Part shown: in pieces, positions 1 to 10,798 of the stretch | Layout: each line of letters opens with the position of its first letter | Numbering within the stretch: the stretch's first letter is position 1 | DNA from: Sphaeroforma arctica JP610 | Taxonomy: Eukaryota > Opisthokonta > Ichthyosporea > Ichthyophonida | Assembly (NCBI RefSeq): GCF_001186125.1 | Contig: NW_014040544.1 | Span: forward strand, 46,523 to 71,813 | Length of the DNA stretch: 25,291 bases | Direction: 5' to 3' | The notes under the pieces: generated by a model | The model's input: the letters and a program-made list of their open reading frames with translations, nothing else | Told to the model about the DNA's origin: nothing | Database searches by the model: none | Translations under genes and position numbers: made by a program

Positions 1-35
<35 letters not shown>

Positions 36-82
36 TACACACACACACACACACACGTATATATATATATATATATATATAT
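1..82. repeat. Compound microsatellite (TA)n-(AC)n-(TA)n
   Basis: Positions 1-31 are pure TA repeats, about 33-56 is an ACAC run, and 57-82 is TA again. It lies just beyond the 3' end of the minus-strand ankyrin/PX gene. The following bases to 223 show no coding signal. Confidence 0.97.
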
Positions 83-223
83 ACAATTACATAAATGCAT
101 ACATACACACACCATTGAGTAAATGTGGTACTGATATTATTTGAATTTAATGCACCTGCACAACACTCGAATATATCAATATTAATATTAATGTCTGAAT
201 GCCCATTGGTTCTATTTCGCTTA

Positions 224-3200
224 TTATGAAAAAAATTGCTTCAAGATTTCCCTGTGCTCACGAATTGTGCAAGTTTTAACCCTGTCCATATAGTGAAGTA
301 GTGTTAATGACATGACATTTGTATTCAATACCTGGCTAATAAGATCTTCGCAGGTCTAGCTGCCTGTAGTTTTTCGATGGTTTCGCGAGATACAATAGTA
401 TTTTCCATGGGCGCCTCCACAAGGTTGTCATGTAATCGCAAAAAGTCCTGGGACCGATTCAAAAAGCACAATTTGCTCAAATGTTATACCTAGTATAGAT
501 ACAGCGGTGATCGGCTGTTGTACTAGGATGTGAAATGTTCATTTTAAGCTAAAGCTAATGTATTTGGATAAATGATTACCCCAGTCAGATTATTGATTTA
601 TACCTCCACTGCCAAATTGAAGATACATTTATGGTCAGAATCTACTATTTAGCGCTTATATATAAAATTGTACAAAATCTTCTATACGAGCTTTGTGTTG
701 TTAAGGTACTGCAACTACCAATGCATCATGTGGTACGAATGTGATAAACTCGTCATTTATCCACTATTTTGCAAATCCAATATCGCTGTCTGTATCGATT
801 ATATCGACACCGATCGCACCGCCACTTGTACTCTGCATATCACGAACCAACTACCTGGGTACCAACAAAAATATGTCTCGGAAAGGGTTTACTACACATT
901 GTACAAACAATTAGGCCAAAATGAGGACAGACCACCGTGTGCTCTCAACTGCTGATAGAAGTCGATTTTTCTTCATACTTGCCGATGAGGTTTGATGCTA
1001 AAGAATTCACTGCGATGATCATCTTAAACAAACACTATTAATTTGTACTAATATAAACTGAGTGTAGGCCGGAGACTACATGCCCATTCGCAACGCATCG
1101 GTTGGCACACAGCTGGCGCACTTCTGAGTGGCAGCTCAAAATCTGATATACTGAATAATTACAGCGTGCGGGCCTCGAATGTGCCAGTAGATGCACTTGT
1201 GCAATAGCTGACACCTAGGTGTTTGGCGTGCACGACAATATTAATGACCAGCTAAGAGAATATGTAGTTGGCCGCTATACGCTAAACCACCGGTTAACCA
1301 CTTCAAATCAACATTTAGGGTACCTTGAAACGTTTGAATACACTGTATTCGTTGGAGTCAATCTCCTCGCAAGAAGATGACCGGGGCCTTTCATTGGTGA
1401 CTGTGACTTTGTAGAGGGTGTGACGATCATACCAGGGGCCACAATCTTCCTGGAAAACCTGACAATGCATATTAGTATTGGTATTCGCATACAGTAGGAT
1501 TGGACATACATGCAACAATTGCCAACTCACTGTCCCGAGTTGTTGTGAAATTTCAGAAGTAAATAGTAGAAGTCAAAGAATGGCGTAGTAGCAAATTCGT
1601 ATTTGCATGAGAGATGTTGTGATCAAAATCTTATCGACTTGGCAAATAGTAGAGGTAGTATTGACAATACGTTTGCGACGAAACTATTCGAAGTCACGTC
1701 TGAGGACATTCTTGACAGCTTCGGAAGCATGCCCATTCTAAGCATACTATGACTTTAGATTACGAAATCGTCCTGCAGCCACGAACAATATTGCGTAACA
1801 CCCATGAGCAGAATACTTGCATATATATCGCAGAACTCAAAGTAAGTACAAACATGGATTTTTGTCATCCACACATGTCATAAAGTTAATTTCGCGATAG
1901 GCCAACGACGCCGGGTGCCTTGATAAGCATGCAAATAAACATGCGATGTCTCCGGTTAATAGGGTCAGACTGAAGTGATATCATCTTACTGTAAAACTAT
2001 GGACTTCATGTGTTGAGAAAACAACATGAATATCCTTAGCGGTGTGCGGTACAAGCGAGCAAAAGGATACGACGCATGTTCGCCTTCACCACCTTTGCAC
2101 ATGCTTTTTGATATCTGCAGCTAGGCAAGTGTGTTGACCAGCTTGTCTAGCTGTTAAAATCGGTTCCTGCATGGTACTCAGTTTGATTTTAGATTCTCAC
2201 CTCTACCCGTATTGGCCCTTGCAGAGACATGGCGAGTGTGCTGCTAGTTTCCGCATAGGAGTCTACCTCTGTATTCACAGAGGACGAGTCCGAGTGCTTC
2301 ACCACAAGTGCGCGCAGGCTGCGAGAGCATGCCGTCATCGCTGGGGACTTCAACCCCGTCTCACGCAAGGCTCTGGTAAGATGCGCCTCGCGAAGCATAC
2401 GCTATTCACGGGGTTATTTATGATGCGCGAAGGTCAGTACAAATTTAAAAGAATGAAAGCATAGACTTCGTAGGTATTTTTTGATGGGACTTTGGCCTCG
2501 TCCCATTTAGCTCTGCATTGAACTGCGCTTAGCGAAGATTGATTTTCGCCCGGACCTCAATCTGCTTGCTTGCAGCAAATGGGGGTTTAGAGGCCAGCAT
2601 GACTAAAGGACACACATGTGCCCATACTGTCACATCTGTAGTTCTAAATTATGCAAAACGAGACACAGTTCTGTCCGCAGAATCGCGACATGCGTAATGT
2701 TTATCACGTCATGAACACAACTGAATCTCTTGCCATCCCTCTCGCGCATTCCTTGGCACTGTAGCAATACTTAATATCTCGTAGTCAAGGATTCCGCCCA
2801 AACTCGACTAATGTGCCTTTCTCACACTTGGCTAGCCCAGCTAAGGGCTGCCTGTTAGCTCAAAACCGTATCAGAATCTGGGCTGAATGATGAGAGTAAC
2901 ATATTCTTCGTACATAACAGCATGAGGTACTCACGGTTGCGGTGGTGTTTTCCATTCGGATGGCAGTGTCGAGTGGGGTTTCCGCCGCATTGCTCATCGC
3001 TGTCAAATCAGAACTTGCAACGAGCGGAAATCGAAATTAATTTTAACAAAGGCAAACAGGTGCACCAAACACATTTGCGTCCACTCCCATAGATGACCTC
3101 TTTGATTTTTTTCTGTATCGTGGCTTGGAGTAAAGCGTTGTTCGCTAAAAGAAAATACCATGGCGTCTGTATGGCGTCTCCAGGTGTCACAGCCCACCGG

Positions 3201-5732
3201 CTACGTTCACAGCGATACGTGTGCTCTAAAGGGCGTGAAGATCGCGAATGACCATGATTCTACACGGAGGACAGATTGGAGACAATCCAACTGATTCCGG
3301 ACCTAGTTTGTTCATTTGCGATACGCCAAATTTGTGACAGGAACTCTGGTCTCATTCCGGACTAGAACATATATTGAATTAGGCGCCCCTCCAGTCATTT
3401 GATGGACATGTTTCTACTTAAATTGACAATTTACGACATCGACAGGAGAAGCCAAGAGCGAAACCCCAGTTTTTTGGACCGCGAACCCACTTTATACGAA
3501 GTTATTGATGCAAATCCACATGCATATTGTGTGCCTATATGTGTAATGTTTCAGACATGGCCAAAATCGCAATCAAACAGAACCTTGCAAATCACTTACT
3601 TGTAAGGCTAGCAGTACGAGGTTTGTATACTATTCGCTTTGTAAGAATATCTGCTTAATTGGGACTCCTTGGGTGGTCATATGAAAAGCCTCTATTGTGA
3701 GCTAAACATTAACGACACTGCATAGCCGAGCCTGATTCTCACAGTGTGCACTTATAAACACTCCAATATACCCACCCTCCCACACATACTCTACGTCCAG
3801 CAGCATTTGCAATATGTAGTGGTGTTCATTTTGTACAGCGTAATGCAGTGGGGTGAGCCCATTGTTCTCGTTGAAAGCGTCTCGGAACGTCAGTACGTCA
3901 TCTCGGTCTAGCAACTGTAGTGTGCATAGTATTCAAGTTGGAGGGGTCAATTGTATGATCTGCAAAGCACGTAAGTGCAGGGGAGCATTGCAGACTCGAA
4001 GCACGAACAAATAACGATTCTTCCTTCTTCGACAAGAATCGACAAACTATTGGTCCGCTTAAATGAGTAGAAGATCTATACTTTCTCCGCCAAATAAGCA
4101 ACCTTTCATAGATCGAAGTTTATAAAACGATCGGTAATTGAGTACTAAGCCATACTAGAGTTTCACCTATTCCAATAGAAGTTCAACAATCAGGTGCAGT
4201 GCGCCATATATACATACCTCGCGCACACGGTTGGAGTAGCCATTGGCGGTAGCCTTCAAAAGGTCTTTCCGCAACGATGCGAGTGTGCGGAACACATGAG
4301 GAGTGGTAAAGACCAGCGCGCGGGCAGCTTGCTTCGAAAGTTGTTGATCGGTCTGTAAGTTGAATTATAGGCATAATTTGCTAGTTGATTAGTGCGCTGG
4401 GCATACGCAATATTAATTCAAAATTTCGTATTCTATAAGATTTTCTGATGGGCATAGCGGCTGTACAAGATGTGCAGTTGATAGTGAGACGATGCAATTG
4501 GGAAGGCTCTGCATCGTATTGTTCTTGTGTGGAAGCAATCTGGCCATCAAGAAGAATCAATGGTATATATCCAAACAACCTCAATGTGCGAATGACAACT
4601 TGTTGTGGCACAGCGGCGATACGATACGTGTCAGCATACATATCCGACACAACACACGCGGAACTATATACTGTTGTATCAGGCAAGACTGCGCACTACT
4701 ACCTATACACAGCAGAGTGTATAAATTTCACGAGTGGTGTTTTTTTTAGAGTATTCGACAACGAACTATGCCTCACGGACCAGAGTTTTAAAAAAAATAT
4801 TAAACTACTTCAAAAGTGAGTGGAGTACGAGACGTCCAACGCCCGAAAATAAAGCCATGACATTTTTTTTGACATATGATATTCACATTATATAGTCACT
4901 GACTATTATGCGCACGAAGTCGACCTGTACAGAATCTATACAAGCCTAATGCTACTTTATAGAACGTGTGGTGGCACCCATACCTCATCTATAACGGGTG
5001 AATCAACAACAACCTCAGGTAATAGTGTCTGCAGTGTAGGCTCGGTCACCTTTAAATCTTCCGCGACAATCTCGGATGAAAATTTATGACCGGTCCAATT
5101 CAGACCAGACGATATGCTGACAAGACGTCGTACTGTACAACACCAGAAGTTCATAATTAGATGCCAAATGGCACACGACCAGAGAATAGAGGCATGAATA
5201 AATTCCACAAATTAGGCTACCGTATCAAATTATTGGCAAGTATAACGGGGAGAAAGAAGACATAAGTGGAAACAGGCATGAGTGGAAGTGGATCGCGAAC
5301 AGAATATTAACGAGAACTGTAGTTATTATTGATGATCCATCTTATACGAGTATTATAAGATACAAGTGATTGAGGTTGAATGGGCACGGGCCTGGGTCAC
5401 GAGCGAATTTTTCTCCTGTAAGCATACAGGATACAGTTGCCAACTAATGAATTAGATCAAAACAAATTCATGGCGACAATTTTAACAGGTGGAAAGTGGG
5501 TAGAGCTCGGTGGATTACCGAGCTATATACTACACTTGATGGCAGTTGCATGTGATAGCGGTGGCGTGGCCAGAAAAAAATGTACATATCAAAACCGCAT
5601 GTTAGCTTTGCATGTGGCTATAACAGTGCAAGCCTATACACAATATCATTTAGTGTTTTTCTTACCTGGTGAATTTCCCCGGCGTCGGTACTCCGATGGA
5701 GGTGGTTTGAGCAGACTCCCTGCGTTGCGCAT
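224..5732 (-). CDS. Ankyrin-repeat and PX-domain protein (11 exons)
   Basis: Exons on the minus strand: 5732-5666, 5132-4984, 4352-4218, 3914-3795, 3636-3600, 3144-3073, 2999-2935, 2401-2201, 1458-1324, 447-332, 281-224. Every junction has GT...AG ends and the phases agree, giving about 384 aa. The ATG at 5732 sits in a strong context (accgccATGc) and its exon ends at a GTAAGA donor. Residues 1-72 are basic and then acidic, without a clear domain. Residues about 100-215 are ankyrin-like: TPLHYA at 138-143 and TPLDTA at 201-206, with the helix LLKATANGYSNRVRELL at 103-119. Residues about 277-384 form a PX domain: IRVEVF, LYKVTV, EYSVFKRFKDFLRLH (Arg325 in the phosphoinositide-binding position of the RRY/F motif), RPAK, then a last helix EHREILKQFF before TAA. 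PX domains bind PI3P and related lipids, so an endosomal or membrane-peripheral role with ankyrin-bound partners is inferred. The least certain exons are the 37-nt one and the last, which follows a 50-nt intron; without that splice the frame stops soon after 332. Confidence 0.72.
268..1458 (-). other. PX-domain-encoding exons
   Basis: The PX domain is spread over the end of the exon at 2401-2201 and the exons at 1458-1324, 447-332 and 281-224. The join between 1324 and 447 restores the family's hallmark ...FKRF-K-DFLRLHDNL, which neither exon holds alone and which fixes the reading frame. The loop after it is short and has RPAK where many PX domains have LPPK. The final exon gives the amphipathic helix that normally closes the domain. 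Total length is about 105 residues, close to the usual 110-120. Confidence 0.7.
2935..4352 (-). other. Ankyrin-repeat-encoding exons
   Basis: Exons 4352-4218 and 3914-3795 join in phase 0 to give a clear ankyrin unit: a helix ending in NRVRELLD, then NGLTPLHYAVQ and ILQMLLD. Exons 3636-3600 (37 nt), 3144-3073 and 2999-2935 then give a second, weaker unit with NALLQATIQKKIKEV and AETPLDTAIRMEN. The 37-nt exon has a perfect GTAAGT donor and matches both neighbours in phase. The repeats are diverged, and a third partial unit may continue into 2401-2201. Confidence 0.65.
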
Positions 5733-6566
5733 GGCGGTTGATGGCGGGTTCTTTCGGGCTTTACTGGGGAACTTGGAAGTAGTGATGGGGAGAAATTTTA
5801 TTGCCTTTCATACTCGGGTCAGATCAGGCTACAGAGTTGGGCGATTCGAGTTGTAGGTCCGTATTCTTGCAGTCAAGAGACATGTGGTAAAGGCTCAGAA
5901 CTATTTTCAAGAAGACTCTGTATTTGCCTCTAGCATGGAACGCGAGCACACCTGAGGCGGGCTGTACTTATATTTTCAACTTAGAATGCGTCAAAGGGAG
6001 TAGTGTATATCAGATCATCGTGGTATTAAAATAGTTTGGTAACTTCAGAGAGAGAGAGAGATAGAGATAATATCTTCCACCAACATGCGCTTTGACTTCA
6101 CTTGCCATAGGCTGCAAGGTTAGTATGTTACTAGGCTGGGGTCCAGGAAAACCCCGGAAATTGATTTATGTATGATTCCCCGACATAAATGTACAACATA
6201 AGCCACAGTATGTTTGAGGCTGCTGTGAGTTGACATGTCAACCGATGTGATATAATACAGATTTCACAGTGTTTTGCTATACTACTTCCAAACCATGTAA
6301 TCTGCAACACAATATCGACGCAATACTGCAGCAATTATATGTGACTTAAGTGCGCAAAACCCTAATTTGAACTTGGTGATCTACGCTTAGATCTCGATCT
6401 ATTAACAAATTACTCGTCCAGCAGATCTTTTAGTATATACCGAGAAATCGTTCAATCCTAATGTCTACCACAAAGACTCGAAAGGGTAAGCGTTCCTCAT
6501 ATGGTTACTGCGAGCGGCGCTCGCTTAGAAAATATATGGCGTGAAATATTATAATACGATTTTGAC
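5733..6566. other. Intergenic region between the two minus-strand genes
   Basis: This carries the 5' flank of the ankyrin/PX gene and the 3' flank of the next minus-strand gene. It includes a (GA)n tract at about 6047-6066. Minus-strand 6334-6131 is open for about 67 codons and begins after a ttgctgcag acceptor-like site, but no neighbouring exon joins it convincingly. I see no promoter motif I would defend. Confidence 0.5.
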
Positions 6567-9500
6567 TTAGGGTGCGATACTCGAGATCATGCCGATCTGG
6601 AGAAAAACAGGTGAGCACGAGAATAATTGTCACAAATCTGATAAATGCTTCTACGAATACACACCTCGCCCTTGCGTTTCCTGCCTCGCATATCCCTTTG
6701 TGGTCCATATAATGTTTCGCGGATGCTCTGCATATTTCTGGCTCGGATTTGTCGACCGTCTTCTAGGTTATCTTTGCTACAGCTGGCATTCGGTTTTTGC
6801 GTGTTGCTACTGTAGTATTGCCTGGTGCCTTTCACCCAACCGGAAGGTTCGTTTAAAGCGTCATACGACCTGCTGCTAAAGACCTTTAGTAAAGCGAGGT
6901 CGAAAACCATTGAATGTTTGCCAGAAGAATCGAAGCAAAAACCAGTAAGGTTGACCAGTATGTAGAAATCGAGGACGACAACAATAACCCAGCCAAAGTT
7001 TAACTTCATTAACCCGCGATGAAAATTAAAAATTGGTATCACTCACTTCAAAGCTGACGATGCTTAACTTATTAGGATTTATTTGTCATGGCATACCATC
7101 ATTTTGCGCAGCTCATGCTTGGTAGAAGGGAGAATCGGCGTAGTGATAGTCAAACCCTCTCGCTGATCTGCTCCGTACTCTTTAAATACTCTCAGCCCAA
7201 AGCCAATATCATTTTTGATGGCTGCAGTGTCTTGAGACCGGGCGCGCACATGGCAGACTTTCAGCTTTTCGATATCTGTTCTCATGTCATCGGAAATTTA
7301 AATTAAATAAGACTTGAGTTGGTATGTTGGCATGTAGCGTTTACTCGACATTGAATACGCGCAAATATCTGTTATGTATATCTATATGTATCATGAGTAC
7401 CAGTGGATATGCGTGACTCAGACCTTGTCAGGACTAAGACACAAACGCAAGCCATCTATCTCGAGGATTCCGCCAGGAATGCAAAGCAACAGACTTCTCA
7501 TTGCAGTAATATAGCAAGCTAAACACAACGCCCAGCCAAGTGTGCAATGGAGAACAGCCGTGGTGAGGATGATATTAATCTCGACTGAGATTGGGTTGTA
7601 CCTATACATATCCGGTTATGTGCTGAATACTATTCCAGATAGATCAACAATTCGTCTGCTATATTCACTTCATTTACATATAAAACTATTGCATATATGC
7701 ATATTATAATCGCGAAACAGACAAGCCCTAGCTACACCGCGAAGTAGATGTACCGTAATATAATCATACTTGGCAACTGAGAAGTACATGCTCATATACG
7801 AGCCATAGTAGCACATGCAAATGCTCACTCCGATTGTGTTGGTCACGTATGGCAGTGGTAAATGAAATAGCTTCACAGCGACAAAGATACAACTACAAAT
7901 CCACTTACGATTTGTTTTATTCACGGATGACAAACCATTTGCCCGTGTCTATATGGTAATATATAACTATATTGGGACATTCATACAAAAATTTATAGAC
8001 ATATATACGCACGCACTGCTAATTTCTGCTTAAACACACGGCACATTGACTGTCCTACTTCACGTGAGAAACAAAGCAGACTCCTCTCTCAGTCTTAAAA
8101 CCGCAAAGGCGAAATACTCTACTCGATAGCCATTGTTCAGGTATCACAACTTACCAGTACTCCCTTCTATGATTCGCGGCATGTCTATTTGTGACTGCGA
8201 CTGCGAGCGAGTCATTCGTCCCTTTGTATGTCCCACAATTGTGGAGGGAGATGAGACTATGTCGAGCTCAGAGCCGGTCACACGCGGTCCAAATAGCCAT
8301 TTCTTTAGTTTCCGACTGCCGTCGTTTTGGTCACCCCGCGAGGGCTGAGGGGTCGACATGGTATACCTATCGATAGACACTGGCTCGATTTGATTGACAT
8401 ATCAACTGCGCTACCATCACCAAGCTGGACTGGCCTAACTAACCTCTTTGTTCATCACTTTGTGAGTGTAGGATGCGACGATTGAAAATGCTATATAATC
8501 ATATTTTACTCTTCAATTGTTACCAAGGCTAGAACTTGATTTCAATTCTCATAATTTGATTTAAACACGTATCTTCACACCACGGCATCTACAATATTCG
8601 GTATAACGCTTTCGGCTGTACAACAGTGCGGACAGTTCTACGATTCGTCGCGAGTGCGAGTGTGACGTATTGCAAGTGTCGCGAAACGCTAAACATCAGA
8701 CTGATGCGGATGGTCCCGACAGGTAAAAATATTGTGTGCACGATATCAGAAACACAATAAGATTATGTTTAAGTCATCAAGACGTAAGCTCCACTCAAAA
8801 AACAGAATGAAATATACAAATCTGCTCTATATGTATACCAGAGTCTTTGCAGCGAAATGTTGACTCGTATACAGCCTACAATCATCAAACATACTTTTGA
8901 GTTCCTTCTTGCTGAAACTGATTAGATAGTAATCGAAACCAACGAAAACTCCGAACATAAGTACTAATAGATCACAGGACGTATCGGTCAGTCCATAAGA
9001 TGCAAAGTAATTGGAGGTGTCGTTATAGCCTAGCACTTTTCTTCATGCTGGATATATAGCCTAGCACTTTTCTTCATGCTGGATATATACTAATTATGTA
9101 TACACTGTCTACTGCTAGCAGCTCTGAGAGAATATCAAGCTGAATACAGAATTACAGTTAGCGGAATTCTATTAACATTACTGAAACTCACTTTGACGAT
9201 ACTTTTGGTGAGCACAATCAGATGAGGATAGAACGATGTCATCAAAGGATGCACGCAAGCGACAGCTGTATTTCTACAAATTTACATATTCATTTATTTT
9301 GGATGCCACATACATATGAAAACTGCAGACTATCAGGGCGGGAGATGATACCATTTACACTGTACATGGGCGCAATAGGACACTACTGTGTCTAATCAAA
9401 GAAGTCGAAAAAGTTCAAACACATGCTACAACTGCAGATCTATCCATACTGCGGACAGTGATGACAGGGAAGCGTTGAGCGTAAAACACGCGTTGTACTA

Positions 9501-10112
9501 AAGGTCCGCACCATAATCAGCTAGTACACAAGTACACGAGAGTCGCATTCAATGCTTTTTCATACTCTACCTGTATCTCGGGTGTAATTACGCCAGACCT
9601 CTCTTGGCTAACGTATATAATCACAGGAAACAGAACGAAACCGGTCTGGCAACCACACTACACGCATCTAGGCAGTGCTCTATTCCGGCCTCAACAACCT
9701 TGAGATGCTATTTTATATTTACCATAACCAACTGCTTGAAGTAGACGCAAATAGAGCTAGTGACAACGCCTACCTCCACGCATACACATCTAATGAGGGT
9801 TGTCACTACTGCAAGACACTATGGTAGCGTAGTCCGCTATCTATTACACACACTCATCATCTATCGTGTGGTGTTGTGGCGCCCATCTACGCTCTAGTAG
9901 TAGGAGTACATAGTATTCAGGCTTCTCTTTTGCTTTATAGAAAAAACTGACATAAAGTACACAAAATAGAAACGATACTGCGCGCGAAAAAGGTACTTCC
10001 AAATTAGGAAGATAAACCAGGTCATAAATTTCAAGGCTTGGACTTTGACCTTCATAAGTTGAAAGTTCAGATTCAGAACCAGTTTTGCGTCGAGTGATGT
10101 CCGGCCCTTTAC
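6567..10112 (-). CDS. Unrecognised multi-exon protein with hydrophobic segments; 5' end not found
   Basis: Proposed minus-strand exons: 10112-9852, 9808-9774, 9645-9571, 9273-9192, 9029-8839, 8688-8642, 8366-8155, 7870-7770, 7579-7447, 7275-7097, 6883-6665, 6596-6567 (TAA at 6569-6567). All phases agree, giving up to about 520 aa. Strong signals include donors GTAAGT after 8155 and GTGAGT after 9192, and the very pyrimidine-rich acceptor (ctgtttttctccag) before 6596. Hydrophobic stretches include TGFVLFPVIIYV, CDLLVLMFGVFVGF and a Cys-rich one in exon 7579-7447. The exon 8366-8155 is polar with RSQSQSQ. The tail is basic and polar (SSNTQKPNASC, RGRKRKGE) and ends IGMISSIAP. I do not recognise the family; a membrane protein is possible. 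Weak points are a 43-nt intron at 9851-9809, exon 7870-7770 (another frame is also open) and the missing start codon. Confidence 0.5.
9024..9088. repeat. 31-bp tandem duplication
   Basis: The unit beginning tatagcctagcacttttctt occurs twice without change, at 9024-9054 and 9055-9085, followed by tata. It overlaps the proposed acceptor (minus strand, ...gtgctag) of exon 9029-8839, so the acceptor-like sequence is present twice. The lack of divergence implies a recent event. Confidence 0.95.
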
Positions 10113-10798
10113 CTGATAAAGTACATATTGGTTTATTGATTAAAAACGAAGATAAGATCAGTTTTATATACACCTGGTTTAAATACAGAGTCTATTTACG
10201 ACATAATGGATGGCTGAAATGGGTACCCGTGCTAGGTCTCCCGGGAAGTTATCAATTGCAAGCTATAGTTTACGACAAATTAAGTTCTAGATTACATACA
10301 ATCAGATTGGAAACCGTCGCTAAATAACTGTGTTTTATTTCAGAGTTTTCAGCGTCCGTTGGCAGTTTAATCAGTGGGCAGGGCAGTCTTCAACTCCCAG
10401 ACCCACAGTCGAAATACATCAACAGTCACGACGATTCGAATGCCGCGAAAGGATAGAGAGAAGGGGCGAGTTTTTAGTAAAACCCCACACACATTTGAGT
10501 AGTAAACTAGTGTGAAACCTGGCTAATCGAGCCTAAACGCATCAAGCACTTCTAATAAACCAGAAACGCTTGAGACGATACAGCCAGCATCTATAATCTA
10601 CTCGATCTTCTCAAACTGCCTTCCTAAGGGGTTTGTTATCATACAGCACTGCAGCAGTGGAAGGTAAAAAAAAAGTCGCTTTGGCAGGCCTGCAGGGCGG
10701 TTGCTTTTTCAGCTGGATGTGCCGCTAAGACCTAACCCAGCAGCGAAGGCGAATTGCTTTCAGCGCCAGGATAAACAGTAATATATTGTTCAACCATT
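10113..10798. other. Divergent upstream region of the minus-strand gene and the large plus-strand gene
   Basis: No complete gene is seen. A first exon for the minus-strand gene should lie here; a candidate is the short stretch ending at a GTATGT donor near 10290-10310. On the plus strand a good acceptor (tgttttatttcag, ending 10343) is followed by an open frame that reads FSASVGSLISGQGSLQLPD and stops at TAG near 10453. It could be a terminal exon, but no upstream exon joins it convincingly. A run of nine A residues lies near 10668. No clear TATA box or initiator was found before the ATG at 10799. Confidence 0.35.

Noticed and set aside
1080-1142. Minus-strand candidate exon after the first PX exon
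   Set aside because: It fits in phase but gives a poor PX continuation and has a weak donor; exon 447-332 restores DFLRLH exactly.
2281-2375. Plus-strand stretch reading AVIAGDFNP with a GTAAGA donor, resembling a LINE-type endonuclease motif
   Set aside because: The opposite strand carries a phase-consistent exon (2401-2201) of the ankyrin/PX gene, and no other endonuclease motifs flank the plus-strand match.
4381-4819. Overlapping open frames on both strands (101 and 123 codons)
   Set aside because: They lie in an intron of the ankyrin/PX gene; the minus-strand one does not join the neighbouring exons in phase and neither resembles a known family.
5437-5856. Plus-strand open frame of 139 codons
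   Set aside because: It has no ATG at its start and lies opposite the first exon of the ankyrin/PX gene, whose ATG context, GTAAGA donor and phase match are much stronger.
7770-7923. Alternative hydrophobic frame (VAVKLFHLPLPY...) for the eighth exon of the unrecognised gene
   Set aside because: It is open and joins a longer form of the following exon (from 7601), but it does not connect in phase to the preceding exon; the chosen frame fits both sides. It remains the main rival.
10061-10126. Plus-strand stretch VESSDSEPVLRRVMSGPLPD as an exon
   Set aside because: Its donor (gtttat) is poor and the minus-strand exon over it has a better acceptor and joins downstream exons in phase.
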